64,000 nt of DNA from JBAXPV01 sp037132075 (GTDB lineage Bacteria > Bacteroidota > Bacteroidia > Bacteroidales > CAIXZF01). This document shows, in pieces, positions 24,839-35,878 of this stretch. Below the pieces are notes generated by a model that was given only the letters and a program-made list of their open reading frames with translations, did not search any database and was not told the origin of the DNA. The DNA lies in the NCBI GenBank assembly GCA_037132075.1, contig JBAXPV010000003.1, forward strand, positions 113,633 to 177,632, read 5' to 3'. The position numbers and the translations under genes were made by a program. Positions within the stretch are counted from its first letter, which is position 1. Each line of letters opens with the position of its first letter.

Positions 24839-26327
24839 ACTCAAACGAAATCGGTTTGCCCACAACAAAGTCGTACAAAGTTAGTCTTCTTAATTCGTAA
24901 TAGCTTCTCCACAAGGTCCGGAGCGCAGAGATATATCCAAGCCTGGCACTGTCAGTCTCGGTCTGGGCGATGTTGAGGTCAGTGATGTCGATCTTTCCAA
25001 TGAGATAGCGCTGCTTGCTGACATAGAATCGTTTCTGTGCTACAGTATCGGCCTTTGCAGCAATTGCAACCTGGTTTTTCTGCATATTGAACTGCATCAC
25101 CTTTAAAAAGACTTCCTGTTCCGAATCGATTTCCTGTTGTTCCACATTGGTCTGAACCAGTTCCCGGTTCGATTCCGCCATCCGGATCTTTCCCTTGGCA
25201 TAACCCCAGTCGAGGATTGGGATCTGGATGCCAAAGGTTAATAACTGCTCATCCTGCGGGTTCTTATAGGCTTCTTCATAATTGGGCGCCGTAGCCGTCA
25301 GACCATATTGAACGAACAAATTCGCATTGAACCTGTTGTCCAGTTTTGCCTGCATCACCTGGCTCTCAGCTTCTTTTCGCTGACGGTCGAAGGAGATCTT
25401 GTCGGAACGGTTGGTCCGGGCTTCTGCCTGGGCAATTCCAAGGTCTGCTTTCACATCCGGGATCTGAGAAGGTGGGAAAAGATTCAACTCGCTCTTTTCG
25501 GGCAGACGAAGGAATGACTTCAGCTTAAAAGTGTTCATCTCAAGATCCAGCTTGGCATTTTCGACCTGGGCTTTGGCTTGCAGATAACTTAACTCCAGCT
25601 GTAAAAGCTCATTTTCCGCGATCTTTCCAAGGTTATACCTCCCTTTGGCAATTTTGTATAAGGTGTCGTAATTGGCCTCATTGGTCACCGCAATCTTCAT
25701 GGAAATCGTGGATTGCAGGAGGTCGAAAAAAGAACTTACCGCCGTAATGGCAACCTGCTCCCTGTCTTCCAGGAATTTCCGCCTGGCCTCTTCATACTTC
25801 AGGGGCTCAATTTTATTACTCCAACGATAGGGATTGTATGCAAGTATGGGCTGATTGAGACCTACAGACACAGGGTTTGTGAGATAATTGGTGCTGAGCG
25901 GCGATGCCAGGTTATCCATACGTTGCATCCCGCTGTTGACATACAGAGAACCACCTGTTGCGCCGATGATCTTGGAGAGCGAGAGGTTGGCTGAATAATT
26001 TGCAGAACTCATGGTGATAAAAGTCTCGCTGCCATCCGCATGGGTATATTTCTGAATCGAACGGTTGATGCCCGGCATGGTGGTGTTGAGCTTCAACATC
26101 GGATAATACTGTGACCTGAACGTTTTGTACTCCCAAAAACTACTACGGAAACGGTGTTTTGCAGAAACCATTTCCCGTGAGTTATCGGCTGCGATGCGGA
26201 TGACTTCATCCAGGCTCAGGGATTTGTTGATTTGAGCGCTGGCGGTGGCCAAGCCGGCGAACAAGGCAAATACCACGATAGCCAGAAAGGAAAGGCGGGT
26301 GCTATTGAAGATGGCTTGATTATTCAT
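24819..26327 (-). CDS. TolC-family outer-membrane efflux protein
   Basis: A 502-residue outer-membrane channel of tripartite exporters. A signal peptide (ending ATASAQ, about residue 32) is followed by two long alpha-helical coiled-coil blocks typical of the OEP fold, for example AENELLQLELSYLQAKAQVENAKLDLEMNTFKLKSFL and the C-terminal DSEQEVFLKVMQFNMQKNQVAIAAKADTVAQKR. The start overlaps the end of the MacB-like permease gene by 8 bases, so it is the last gene of that operon and probably the outer-membrane partner of the adaptor and permease. Confidence 0.9.
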   Translation of the reverse strand: MNNQAIFNSTRLSFLAIVVFALFAGLATASAQINKSLSLDEVIRIAADNSREMVSAKHRFRSSFWEYKTFRSQYYPMLKLNTTMPGINRSIQKYTHADGSETFITMSSANYSANLSLSKIIGATGGSLYVNSGMQRMDNLASPLSTNYLTNPVSVGLNQPILAYNPYRWSNKIEPLKYEEARRKFLEDREQVAITAVSSFFDLLQSTISMKIAVTNEANYDTLYKIAKGRYNLGKIAENELLQLELSYLQAKAQVENAKLDLEMNTFKLKSFLRLPEKSELNLFPPSQIPDVKADLGIAQAEARTNRSDKISFDRQRKEAESQVMQAKLDNRFNANLFVQYGLTATAPNYEEAYKNPQDEQLLTFGIQIPILDWGYAKGKIRMAESNRELVQTNVEQQEIDSEQEVFLKVMQFNMQKNQVAIAAKADTVAQKRFYVSKQRYLIGKIDITDLNIAQTETDSARLGYISALRTLWRSYYELRRLTLYDFVVGKPISFEFSSVAW

Positions 26328-27672
26328 AGCGAAGTGATTCTACAGGGTCTTGTGACGCGGCTCTTTTGGCGGGCCAATAGCCAAACAGGATTCCAACGGT
26401 GGCGGAAACACCAAAGGATAGGATGATAGACCCTCCCGAAATAATGGTTTTAATATCAGTGGCTTCCATGATAATTTTGGAAAGGATGACTCCGAGAAGG
26501 ATCCCGATCAGTCCGCCGGAAACACTTAATATTGTGGCTTCCGTAAGAAATTGAACAATGATGTCTTTTCTTGTTGCGCCCATGGCCATCCGAATCCCGA
26601 TTTCTTTGGTCCGTTCCATCACGCTGGCAAGCATGATGTTCATGATGCCAATGCCGCCAACCAGCAAGGAGATACCTGCAATGACACCCAACACAATATT
26701 GAATATATCCTTTGTCCTTTGTTCCTGTTTCAGAAGTAGTTCCGGGACCTTGATTTCAAAGTCGTTGACATTGGAATGGCGCCTGAGGAGCATCCTTTTG
26801 ATGACTTCGGTCGTAGGTGTCATCATATTACTTTCTCTCACCTGGACCGTGATTTTGTCCAACTCATTTTTTGAGCCTTTTGAATCTTCCCCGCCCGATG
26901 AGATGACAAAATCACCTCCGTCAAAAGTATTGCCTTCTGAACCGGGTTTAACAACAGATCTGTTGTAAATTCTCAGCAGTAAAGTCTGTATCGGGGCATA
27001 TATCGTATTGTTGTAATCGCTGATATCCAGGTTTTCGCTGGCATCTTTGGTGAGATTCCGGTTTTCCAGCACCCCGATGACTTCCAGCCAGATGGTGCCA
27101 CATTTGATCGATTGACCAATAGGATTCTGGTCCTTGAAGAACTTGGTTTTTATCACAGGTCCGATGATACATACTGATTTGCCCATCTCCATCTGTTCTT
27201 TTGAAAACATCTGTCCCTGTTGCAGGTCGAGGCTAAACATCGAGAAGAAGTCGGGCGTGGTCCCACACAGTTTGGCAGAACTCCTGATGCCATCTTTCAG
27301 GATATAGGTTTCGAAGTTCACTTCAGGACTGACTTTGTCGATTGTGGGGATATAACTGCCGAGGGCTTTGGCGTCCTTAAAAGTGAGACCGGGGGAGAAG
27401 TTCTCTTTTAAAGTCGAGCCGTCTTTTTTGCCATCATCTTTTTTGTCATCCTTATTGTTTTTCCCTTTAACAATAGGCTTGATGATGATGTTATTCACCC
27501 CGACAAGTTTGATCTGGTCGAGGATCTCCTGGCGGGCACCACTGCCGATCGCCATCATCGAAATGACCGCTGCAACACCAAAGATAATACCCAGTGCGGT
27601 TAGCAGAGAACGGAATTTATTGAGATAAACCGCCTCCAGCGAGATGTTCAGGATATAGATGTAGCGTTTCAC
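26320..27672 (-). CDS. MacB-like ABC transporter permease (FtsX-type), no ATPase domain
   Basis: A 450-residue inner-membrane protein with one N-terminal helix (about 18-42), a long periplasmic MacB-PCD domain, and three C-terminal helices starting with DIFNIVLGVIAGISLLVGGIGIMNIMLASV, followed by ERTKEIGIRMAMGATRKDI. This is the type VII ABC (MacB/LolC/FtsX) layout. In E. coli MacB the ATPase is fused at the N-terminus; here it is absent and no ABC ATPase gene of this type lies beside it, so the energising subunit must be encoded elsewhere. The adaptor gene is 6 bases upstream and the TolC-like gene overlaps its 3' end. Confidence 0.9.
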   Translation of the reverse strand: MKRYIYILNISLEAVYLNKFRSLLTALGIIFGVAAVISMMAIGSGARQEILDQIKLVGVNNIIIKPIVKGKNNKDDKKDDGKKDGSTLKENFSPGLTFKDAKALGSYIPTIDKVSPEVNFETYILKDGIRSSAKLCGTTPDFFSMFSLDLQQGQMFSKEQMEMGKSVCIIGPVIKTKFFKDQNPIGQSIKCGTIWLEVIGVLENRNLTKDASENLDISDYNNTIYAPIQTLLLRIYNRSVVKPGSEGNTFDGGDFVISSGGEDSKGSKNELDKITVQVRESNMMTPTTEVIKRMLLRRHSNVNDFEIKVPELLLKQEQRTKDIFNIVLGVIAGISLLVGGIGIMNIMLASVMERTKEIGIRMAMGATRKDIIVQFLTEATILSVSGGLIGILLGVILSKIIMEATDIKTIISGGSIILSFGVSATVGILFGYWPAKRAASQDPVESLRYE

Positions 27673-27678
27673 GCCTGT

Positions 27679-28929
27679 TTACTTTTTTTTCAGGCGGTTG
27701 ATGGAATAACTCTCAGGCTTTTCAGGCATGCTCAGCAGCACTTCTTCATCGGCTTTCAATCCGTCAAGGATAATGATCTCGTTTTCATTGCTTTGCCCAA
27801 CCTTGACTTCTTGTTTTTGAATGCTCCTGCCTTCTTTTAGAAAAACATAAGAGAGACTATCCTGGGTGTGGATGGCTTCGATCGGAATGAAAATCACTTT
27901 GGGAACGGTAGCCGTAATGATTGCATTCTTTGTTGTCATCGCCGGGCGCAAAATAGAATCAAATTCTTTTACCCTTATCTTAACTTCAAACACTTTTGCA
28001 TTTGAGCCCTGGATTTCTTCCCCGATATTGGCAACTTCAAATACCGACCCTGTGAACTTCTTCTCTGGAAAGGCATCGACGCCTACATCCACCTTTTGCC
28101 CTATCTTTATTTTGCTGATATCCACCTCATTGACATAAGTTTTTGATATCATCGAACTTAAGTCGGGTAGGGTAGCAACTACATTTTCCCAGGCGCTCAA
28201 GGTAGATCCTACGCCCATCTTGGTGCCATCCCAGGTTCTCTTATAGATTACCATTCCTTTTTTCGGAGCATTAATGGTAAATTGATCCGCAACCTGAACC
28301 ATGCTTTCATAACTACGTTGTTTCTGGTTCAGGCTGGCAGCCACTTCTGCCATATTTGCTTTCGCCTTTTCGAGTCTGAGTTTGTAGTTTTTCTGTGCCT
28401 GGTCTAAAGCTCTTTCCTGTTTCTCCATTTCTATGGTTCCCTGGCGGATGGTTGCAGGCGACTCAAACTTCGATTGTTCCAGTGTGAGTTTGGCTTCTTC
28501 CATAGAATACTTCAGGTTGATGAGTTCGTCGCGGGCTGAGCGCATCTCCAAAGAAGTGTCAAGTTTTGTCTTGGTGAACTGCGATTGCAGGCGTTCCAGT
28601 TCCGATTGTAAGTCCTTCAGTTTGTTGCTGACTTCTGTACGGTCGAGGGTCGCCACAAATGCACCTGAGTCAACCACAGTTCCTTCCGGAATGATATTTT
28701 CGATCTTGACCTGCCAGATGCCTACAGTTCGTAAGCCTGCAGGGCCATAGATTTTTTCAGAGCTTTTCGCTTCCAATTCACCGGTGGTAGTCACTGTGAT
28801 CTTGAACTCCCCGGATTTAACTTTAGCGCTGATCAGGTTTTGATTGCTTTGTCGCCCGAGTATAATCCAGAGGGCAATAGCGCCAATCAACAGGATCCCA
28901 CCAAAAATGTACAACCTGCGTTTTTTCAT
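27679..28929 (-). CDS. Periplasmic adaptor subunit (HlyD/MacA type)
   Basis: A 416-residue membrane-fusion protein. One N-terminal membrane anchor (LYIFGGILLIGAIALWIILG) is followed by a beta-barrel/lipoyl half (GEFKITVTTTGELEAKSSEKIYG), a long helical hairpin (about residues 95-215), the second lipoyl half with NAPKKGMVIYKRTWDG, and C-terminal beta-barrel and membrane-proximal domains. It bridges the MacB-like permease and the TolC-like channel encoded directly downstream. Export substrate is unknown; MacAB-TolC relatives move macrolides, peptides or lipids. Confidence 0.9.
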   Translation of the reverse strand: MKKRRLYIFGGILLIGAIALWIILGRQSNQNLISAKVKSGEFKITVTTTGELEAKSSEKIYGPAGLRTVGIWQVKIENIIPEGTVVDSGAFVATLDRTEVSNKLKDLQSELERLQSQFTKTKLDTSLEMRSARDELINLKYSMEEAKLTLEQSKFESPATIRQGTIEMEKQERALDQAQKNYKLRLEKAKANMAEVAASLNQKQRSYESMVQVADQFTINAPKKGMVIYKRTWDGTKMGVGSTLSAWENVVATLPDLSSMISKTYVNEVDISKIKIGQKVDVGVDAFPEKKFTGSVFEVANIGEEIQGSNAKVFEVKIRVKEFDSILRPAMTTKNAIITATVPKVIFIPIEAIHTQDSLSYVFLKEGRSIQKQEVKVGQSNENEIIILDGLKADEEVLLSMPEKPESYSINRLKKK

Positions 28930-28978
28930 AAAAGGCTATTTATTGAAAAGGTATCCGAAAATATCTTTAGAAAAAGGC

Positions 28979-29944
28979 TTATTTTAAAAGCTCATTGATG
29001 ATATCCAAAACACTGATGCCTTCCGCTTCCGATTTGTAATTCCTTACGATCCTGTGACGTAAGATTGCTTCTGCAACTGCTCTTACATTTTCAATATCAG
29101 GCGAATATTTCCCCTGGATCGCGGCATGGCATTTTGCCCCGATGATGAGAAATTGGGAGGCACGAGGGCCTGCACCCCAGGTGAGATAGGTATTGGCCCA
29201 GGGATGCGCGCCAGGTGTATTTGGACGTGTCTTTGTCGACAAGTCAACTGCATATTGATACACATTGTCAGGGACCGGGATGCGTCTGACCAGTGACTGG
29301 AAATAACGGATATCCTCTTTCTCCAGAATTACTTTCAGGTCCGTTACCTTTTCCATCGTGGTGGATTTGACAACATTCACCTCTTCCTCAAAAGAAGGAT
29401 AATCAAGCCAGATGTTGAACATAAACCGGTCGAGCTGGGCTTCAGGAAGTGGATAGGTCCCTTCCTGTTCAATGGGGTTTTGCGTGGCCAATACGAAAAA
29501 GGGTTCATCAAGCGGATAGGAGACACCTGCTACGGTAACTGACTTCTCTTGCATGGCTTCGAGCAAGGCAGACTGTGTCTTTGGCGGGGTACGGTTGATT
29601 TCATCGGCCAGGATGATATTGGCGAAGATTGGGCCTTTCACGAAGCGAAACTTCCGATTCTCATCCAGGATCTCTGTCCCGATAATATCAGAAGGCATCA
29701 GGTCAGGTGTGAACTGTATCCTGCTGTAGGTAAGTCCGAGGACTTTTGATATGGTATTTACCATCAAAGTCTTGGCTAGGCCGGGAACCCCAACCAACAA
29801 TCCATGACCTTTACTGAAGATATTAATCAGGATCATGTCCATGACATCATCCTGTCCAATGATAACTTTTCCGATTTCCTGGCGGAGCAGATGGTATTTT
29901 TCTTTTAAGGCGTTGATTGCTTCTACGTCAGATGAGTATTGCAT
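28979..29944 (-). CDS. MoxR family AAA+ ATPase
   Basis: A 321-residue AAA+ ATPase of the MoxR type, which as a family remodels or activates partner proteins, often ones with von Willebrand A domains. Walker A is GVPGLAKT, Walker B ILADEINRTPPKTQSALLEAMQE, and sensor 1 is in VLATQNPIEQEGTYPLPEAQLDRF. The VWA and DUF58 partners that often follow moxR are not present downstream; instead an efflux operon begins 49 bases later. Upstream, the SurA-like gene ends 19 bases away. Confidence 0.93.
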   Translation of the reverse strand: MQYSSDVEAINALKEKYHLLRQEIGKVIIGQDDVMDMILINIFSKGHGLLVGVPGLAKTLMVNTISKVLGLTYSRIQFTPDLMPSDIIGTEILDENRKFRFVKGPIFANIILADEINRTPPKTQSALLEAMQEKSVTVAGVSYPLDEPFFVLATQNPIEQEGTYPLPEAQLDRFMFNIWLDYPSFEEEVNVVKSTTMEKVTDLKVILEKEDIRYFQSLVRRIPVPDNVYQYAVDLSTKTRPNTPGAHPWANTYLTWGAGPRASQFLIIGAKCHAAIQGKYSPDIENVRAVAEAILRHRIVRNYKSEAEGISVLDIINELLK

Positions 29945-29963
29945 ATAATTATATGATTTGCTA

Positions 29964-31343
29964 TTAAGAATTCCAGGAATGTTGAAATTTACATCCTCTG
30001 TATTTGTCGATAATGTTGATGTAGGTCTTGGCTACTTTCTCTTTGATCCATTTCGAGGTAGCTTCGCCTTTTTTCCCTTGCAGTGCCCATTCCGAGATCC
30101 GATCATAATCCATTTTTAGGTTTGCCCTATGGGGTGATGTTCGTGATTTCAGATAAACGAGACGATAAGCTTGCTTGCCTTCCTCTGTCTTCATCATCAG
30201 GGGTTGACTTAATTTGCCAACTTCCAGTTTATCTATTGCAAAAGAAATGGCAGGGTCAACCGTTTTCATGTCGAATTTGGAGCTTCCGGATTCCGGATTC
30301 ACCATCAACCCTCCGTTATTTTTCGAAGGGTCATCTGAATATTCAAGGGCGGCTGCCTCAAATGTAATAGAGTCGCTTTTGATTTTACGAGCTACTTTTT
30401 CCAATATCTTTCTCGCCTCAGCCAGGTCGGTGGGGCTGACTTTTGGCTGAATCAGGATATGCCTGACATTGATGAAATCACCTTTACGCTGAATCATCTG
30501 GATGATGTGAAAACCGGCTTTAGTCTCCAGAATTTCAGAAACCTCTCCTTTCTTCAGGGTAAAGGCTACGGCTTCAAACTCCGGGTATAACTCACCACGA
30601 CTGGTAAAGCCAAGCTCTCCGCCCTTGGCCGCTGAGCCTGGGTCTTCAGAATACAGGACTGCAAGGGTGCTGAAATCTTCGCCTTTCATGATACGGTCAC
30701 GCAAACCGGTAAGCTTTACTTTCACTCTTTGCTTTTCTTCTGTGCTGATGGGAGGGTTTTTTACGATCTGCCCGATCTCAACTTCTGCATTTACCAGAGG
30801 AATGCTGTCAAGCGGGAGTTTGTTGAAAAAGGCTTTTACTTCTGAGGGCGTGATCTTCACATCCTTAACGATGCCTCTTTGGATCTGTTCGATGAGTTTT
30901 TGCTCCCTGACGATTTCACGAAACTCTTCCTTAAACTCAGTAACAGGTTTTTTATAGAACTCCTCAAACTTCTCCTGTGATCCGAATTGTCCGATATAAT
31001 AGCGTAAACGCCGGTTTAGCTCATCTTCCACTTCTTCATCAGTGACATTAACACTATCAAGCTCAGCCTGGTTCAGCATTAGTTTCTGAAAAAGGATGCT
31101 TTCAAGGATTTGACAACGTGTGTCAGAGTGACTATCACCGCCACCCTGCAAACGCATTTGCTCATATTGATTCTCAATATCGGATTCCAGAACAGCATGA
31201 CCCGCTACGATCGCGATAATCTGGTCGACAATTTTCCCTTTTGCAGGAGGTTTTGTCTGCCCTGAAAGAAACAAAGGAAGGCAGAGCCATAAAGGCAAAG
31301 CCAGGAATAACTTAAATATGGGCAGTTGTGTTAATGGTCTCAT
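29964..31343 (-). CDS. SurA-like periplasmic peptidyl-prolyl isomerase
   Basis: A folding chaperone/PPIase for outer-membrane and secreted proteins. With the ATG at 31343 it has 459 residues and a clear signal peptide (MRPLTQLPIFKLFLALPLWL). A TTG start 51 bases upstream would overlap the previous stop codon but gives a poorer N-terminus. The N-terminal SurA chaperone domain (VDQIIAIVAGHAVLESDIENQYEQM) is followed by two parvulin domains, near EIGQIVKNPPIS...LGFTSRGELYPEFEAVAF and VRHILIQPKVSPTDL...GGLMVNPESG. The second lacks part of the canonical core. It is the third of three adjacent PPIase-type genes. Confidence 0.9.
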   Translation of the reverse strand: MRPLTQLPIFKLFLALPLWLCLPLFLSGQTKPPAKGKIVDQIIAIVAGHAVLESDIENQYEQMRLQGGGDSHSDTRCQILESILFQKLMLNQAELDSVNVTDEEVEDELNRRLRYYIGQFGSQEKFEEFYKKPVTEFKEEFREIVREQKLIEQIQRGIVKDVKITPSEVKAFFNKLPLDSIPLVNAEVEIGQIVKNPPISTEEKQRVKVKLTGLRDRIMKGEDFSTLAVLYSEDPGSAAKGGELGFTSRGELYPEFEAVAFTLKKGEVSEILETKAGFHIIQMIQRKGDFINVRHILIQPKVSPTDLAEARKILEKVARKIKSDSITFEAAALEYSDDPSKNNGGLMVNPESGSSKFDMKTVDPAISFAIDKLEVGKLSQPLMMKTEEGKQAYRLVYLKSRTSPHRANLKMDYDRISEWALQGKKGEATSKWIKEKVAKTYINIIDKYRGCKFQHSWNS

Positions 31344-31390
31344 GAATCTGTAAAACTTAGGCGTCGCGAAATTATTGCATTTCGTTAATA

Positions 31391-32254
31391 TCAATAGATT
31401 TCAAAGTCTTTATTCTTCTCGGCTTTCTGGAAAGCATCTTTCTCAAGGTTTTCTATCAACAACATCTTTCGTTTGTTAATCAGGATGTTGCGGATGTTCT
31501 CTTTTTCAAAACTCAAAGGAGAAACACCTTCTTTTATTTCAAAGTCTTTAAAAAGAACAAGATATGTGAAATTTTCGTCGTCCATCTCTATATACCGGTG
31601 ATTCTGGAGATAAGCCTCCTGATCGTAAGTCTTGATGGGGATTTCTTTTAATAGGTCATTGAATAACAGCCAGCTTTTGTCATCCAAATAGTAATTGACT
31701 GCCGTGGAAGAACAAATTGGTTCCAGTTTCTTGATTTCTAAATCACCCCCGGATTTGATAAGAGGACGGATCTTGGAAAGGTTTGCATCATTCTTTGATA
31801 ATTTGACATAGAGGACTTTAACAATGTTGTCCTTAAGCTCAAAGTTATCTTTATTGGCATTGTAATATCCTTCTATCTCCATTTCCGACACCGCGGTATC
31901 GAGTTTTTCACCGATCAGTTTGGATTCATAACGGTAGACTAATAGAGAGTTCCGGTATTCATCCAATTCGTGGGTGAAGTCTTTCTGGTCTTTGGCAAGA
32001 TTTTGTTCCGCTTGAATGATGATCAGTTTTTGATTGATCCATTCGTGGATATAGTTCTTGCTGATCTCAATACTGTCTGCTTTACTTGTGCCGGGCGGGA
32101 AAAGTCCTTTAAGTTCCGAAGCATAGAGGTAATGATCCTGTGCTTTGGCTAAGAGTCTTCCTTTTTCTTTTTCGGAGCTATTGTTGCATGATAAAAAAAG
32201 AAGAGGAAGAATTAGTCCGGCAAACAAATATTTCAGCGCTGTCCTCAGTGTCAT
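31391..32254 (-). CDS. SurA-N-like lipoprotein of the PPIase cluster
   Basis: A 287-residue lipoprotein (lipobox LFLSC, Cys23). The mature chain is helical and resembles the N-terminal chaperone domain of SurA/PpiD (EISKNYIHEWINQKLIIIQAEQNLAKDQKDFTHELDEYRNSLLVYRYESKLI), but I see no parvulin domain with its HIL and GG-LG signatures, so catalytic isomerase activity is doubtful. The gene overlaps the preceding PPIase gene by 4 bases and runs to within 48 bases of the SurA-like start. A chaperone role shared with its neighbours is a reasonable inference. Confidence 0.75.
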   Translation of the reverse strand: MTLRTALKYLFAGLILPLLFLSCNNSSEKEKGRLLAKAQDHYLYASELKGLFPPGTSKADSIEISKNYIHEWINQKLIIIQAEQNLAKDQKDFTHELDEYRNSLLVYRYESKLIGEKLDTAVSEMEIEGYYNANKDNFELKDNIVKVLYVKLSKNDANLSKIRPLIKSGGDLEIKKLEPICSSTAVNYYLDDKSWLLFNDLLKEIPIKTYDQEAYLQNHRYIEMDDENFTYLVLFKDFEIKEGVSPLSFEKENIRNILINKRKMLLIENLEKDAFQKAEKNKDFEIY

Positions 32255-34251
32255 TTTATCGTGGAAAGGACTTCCTGCTTAACCTGAACCGGGTATTTCT
32301 GACGAAGAACACGGATCCATTCCTTCTCCAGGTAGCTCTGATAATCAGCGGTTATCATCCCGCGGGCCTCAGCTAAAGTTTTTGGCTCAGGTTCAAGGGT
32401 TTGATGAACTACTACGAACATCCAGAAAGGATCAGCAAGACTGGGCGCGTAAACACCTTTTACCCAATTGGTATTGTCGACAAATTTGCTGTCACCTTTT
32501 GTGAATTTACTGCGGTCAATACGTAAAGGATTCAAAGTGTCTTTGCTGAATTTCTTCAGAATAGCGGCTTCATCGTAGCTTTTCTCAAATGACTTTGACG
32601 CCATTTTGTAGGCTTTCTCTACGATGTCTTTGTCCTTGCATTTGTATAGGGTAGCATCCAGACGCTTCCCCCACATATAATTGTTTTTGTTTGTTTTATA
32701 AAAAGCTTCCAGCCCGACACTGTCCTTTATGGCTTTGGTCCATACTTTTTGATCTGTAAGGTCAAACAAAAGGATTCCGTCACGGTATTCTTTCATGAGG
32801 TTGCGGAATTCAGGATATTCTGCCTCTAACTTACTGTCTTTGTATGCGATACATACATCGTCGACATATTTTCTATAGGCATTGCTTAAAAAGATACTCA
32901 GGTCTTCTGCGGACTGGCTTTTTTGGTTTGTTCCAAGATTCTGAAGGAAATCCTGTTGCGTATATGTCTTATCACCGATATTGCATAATGGTGCTTTTAG
33001 GCTAGCCCCTTTTTTTACATCCCATTTGGCACTGAAAACGCTGGAGTCAAGAACCGGCAGCATCTCTTCTTTCACTTTCGCATACTCAGTGAAGCCATAT
33101 TGTTTTTTGATTTTGCTAACGATAGCATCTTTGGTAAGCTGTGCACGGCTGTCTTTTGAAACCCTTTGTTTGATATCGGATTTCACGTCTTCATAGCTGC
33201 CAATGTCTTTACGTTCAACCATTTTTACAATATGCCAGCCGAAAGGTGACACAAATGGCTCGGTGACTTGGCCTACCTGGAGATTTGTAACAGCATTGAT
33301 GAAATCAGGCACCATTCGGTTGACGCCAAACCAGGGTAACAAACCTCCTTTTGAGGCGGTTCCTTTATCATCAGAATATTTTATACAAACGGTATCGAAT
33401 ACGATTCCGCTTTTGAGCATCTTGTTGGCTTCCAAGATTTTGTCCTTTGCCTTGACAGAGTCTTCTTTCGTAGCATTGGCAGGGAAAGCAGCAAAGATGT
33501 GGGCTACTTTAACTCTTCCCATTGCCTTTTTAACTTCAACAATCTTAAGAATATGATACCCGTAATCTGTACGAATAGGATTGGAGATCTCTCCTTTTGG
33601 CGTATTAAAAGCTCCATTTTCAAAAGGATACACCATGTCGAATACGGTAAAATATCCGAGGTCACCGCCGTTGCCTTTTACAGCGGGTCTGTTACCTGTG
33701 GCATCACGATCTTTAGCTGATGGATCATCTGAGACTTCTTTGGCAAGGGTTTCAAAGCGTTCTCCCTTCATGATGCGTTTCCTGATTTCCACGATCTTAT
33801 TATAGGCGATTAAAGTGTCCTTTGGCGCTGCACCAGGATCGCACTTGATCAGGATATGCGAAGCGCGAATGTCCTTTTGCATGCGATCGTAGGCTTGTTT
33901 CAACAACTCATCGTTGACTTCATTGTCGCTGAGGTAGTTTTGTGCCAGTTGCTTACGATAGCCAGCCAGTTCTGTCTTGAAGGCAGTGGCCGTATCCAGG
34001 CCCATTTCTTCGGCTTCTTTAACTTTCAGTTTGAAGTTGATGAAAAGCTCCAGGTATTCCTGAAGGGATTTCTTATCAATTACTTCACCCTTAACATTGT
34101 TCTTTTGGTAGATGCTTAAAAACTCAGATTGAGTGACTTTATCTCCACCCACGGTGAGCAAAACCGGGTCATTGGCTTGCTGAGCATATAATGTCCCGGC
34201 GAAAAAACAAAAAATCAAAACGAATCCTAGTTGTAAGATATTCTTTCTCAT
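32251..34251 (-). CDS. Double-parvulin peptidyl-prolyl isomerase (PpiC/PrsA type)
   Basis: A 666-residue exported PPIase with signal peptide ending LYAQQ. A SurA-like N-terminal helical domain (residues 30-125) precedes two parvulin domains: RASHILIKCDPG to GYHILKIVE (about 130-240), and VKVAHIFAAFPANA to GWHIVKMVE (about 245-345). Both keep the GGxLG(Y/W)F type core (GGDLGYF and GGLLPWF). The C-terminal 300 residues are helical and lack recognised motifs. It begins 17 bases after guaB and leads the three-gene PPIase cluster, which likely serves folding of outer-membrane barrels and T9SS cargo in transit (inference). Confidence 0.92.
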   Translation of the reverse strand: MRKNILQLGFVLIFCFFAGTLYAQQANDPVLLTVGGDKVTQSEFLSIYQKNNVKGEVIDKKSLQEYLELFINFKLKVKEAEEMGLDTATAFKTELAGYRKQLAQNYLSDNEVNDELLKQAYDRMQKDIRASHILIKCDPGAAPKDTLIAYNKIVEIRKRIMKGERFETLAKEVSDDPSAKDRDATGNRPAVKGNGGDLGYFTVFDMVYPFENGAFNTPKGEISNPIRTDYGYHILKIVEVKKAMGRVKVAHIFAAFPANATKEDSVKAKDKILEANKMLKSGIVFDTVCIKYSDDKGTASKGGLLPWFGVNRMVPDFINAVTNLQVGQVTEPFVSPFGWHIVKMVERKDIGSYEDVKSDIKQRVSKDSRAQLTKDAIVSKIKKQYGFTEYAKVKEEMLPVLDSSVFSAKWDVKKGASLKAPLCNIGDKTYTQQDFLQNLGTNQKSQSAEDLSIFLSNAYRKYVDDVCIAYKDSKLEAEYPEFRNLMKEYRDGILLFDLTDQKVWTKAIKDSVGLEAFYKTNKNNYMWGKRLDATLYKCKDKDIVEKAYKMASKSFEKSYDEAAILKKFSKDTLNPLRIDRSKFTKGDSKFVDNTNWVKGVYAPSLADPFWMFVVVHQTLEPEPKTLAEARGMITADYQSYLEKEWIRVLRQKYPVQVKQEVLSTIK

Positions 34252-34268
34252 AATTTAATTGATAATTA

Positions 34269-35738
<1,470 letters not shown>

Positions 35739-35878
35739 AAAGTCTATTTAGAAATTTTTTGCAAAGTAACGAAAAAATGTCTGATTTGTTATGTATTGCT
35801 AAGGATCTGATATTTAGCTGAAAAGCCTGTAAAATCTAAGAATTATTGGCTTTAATGATTGTCATTTGCGATGATAAT

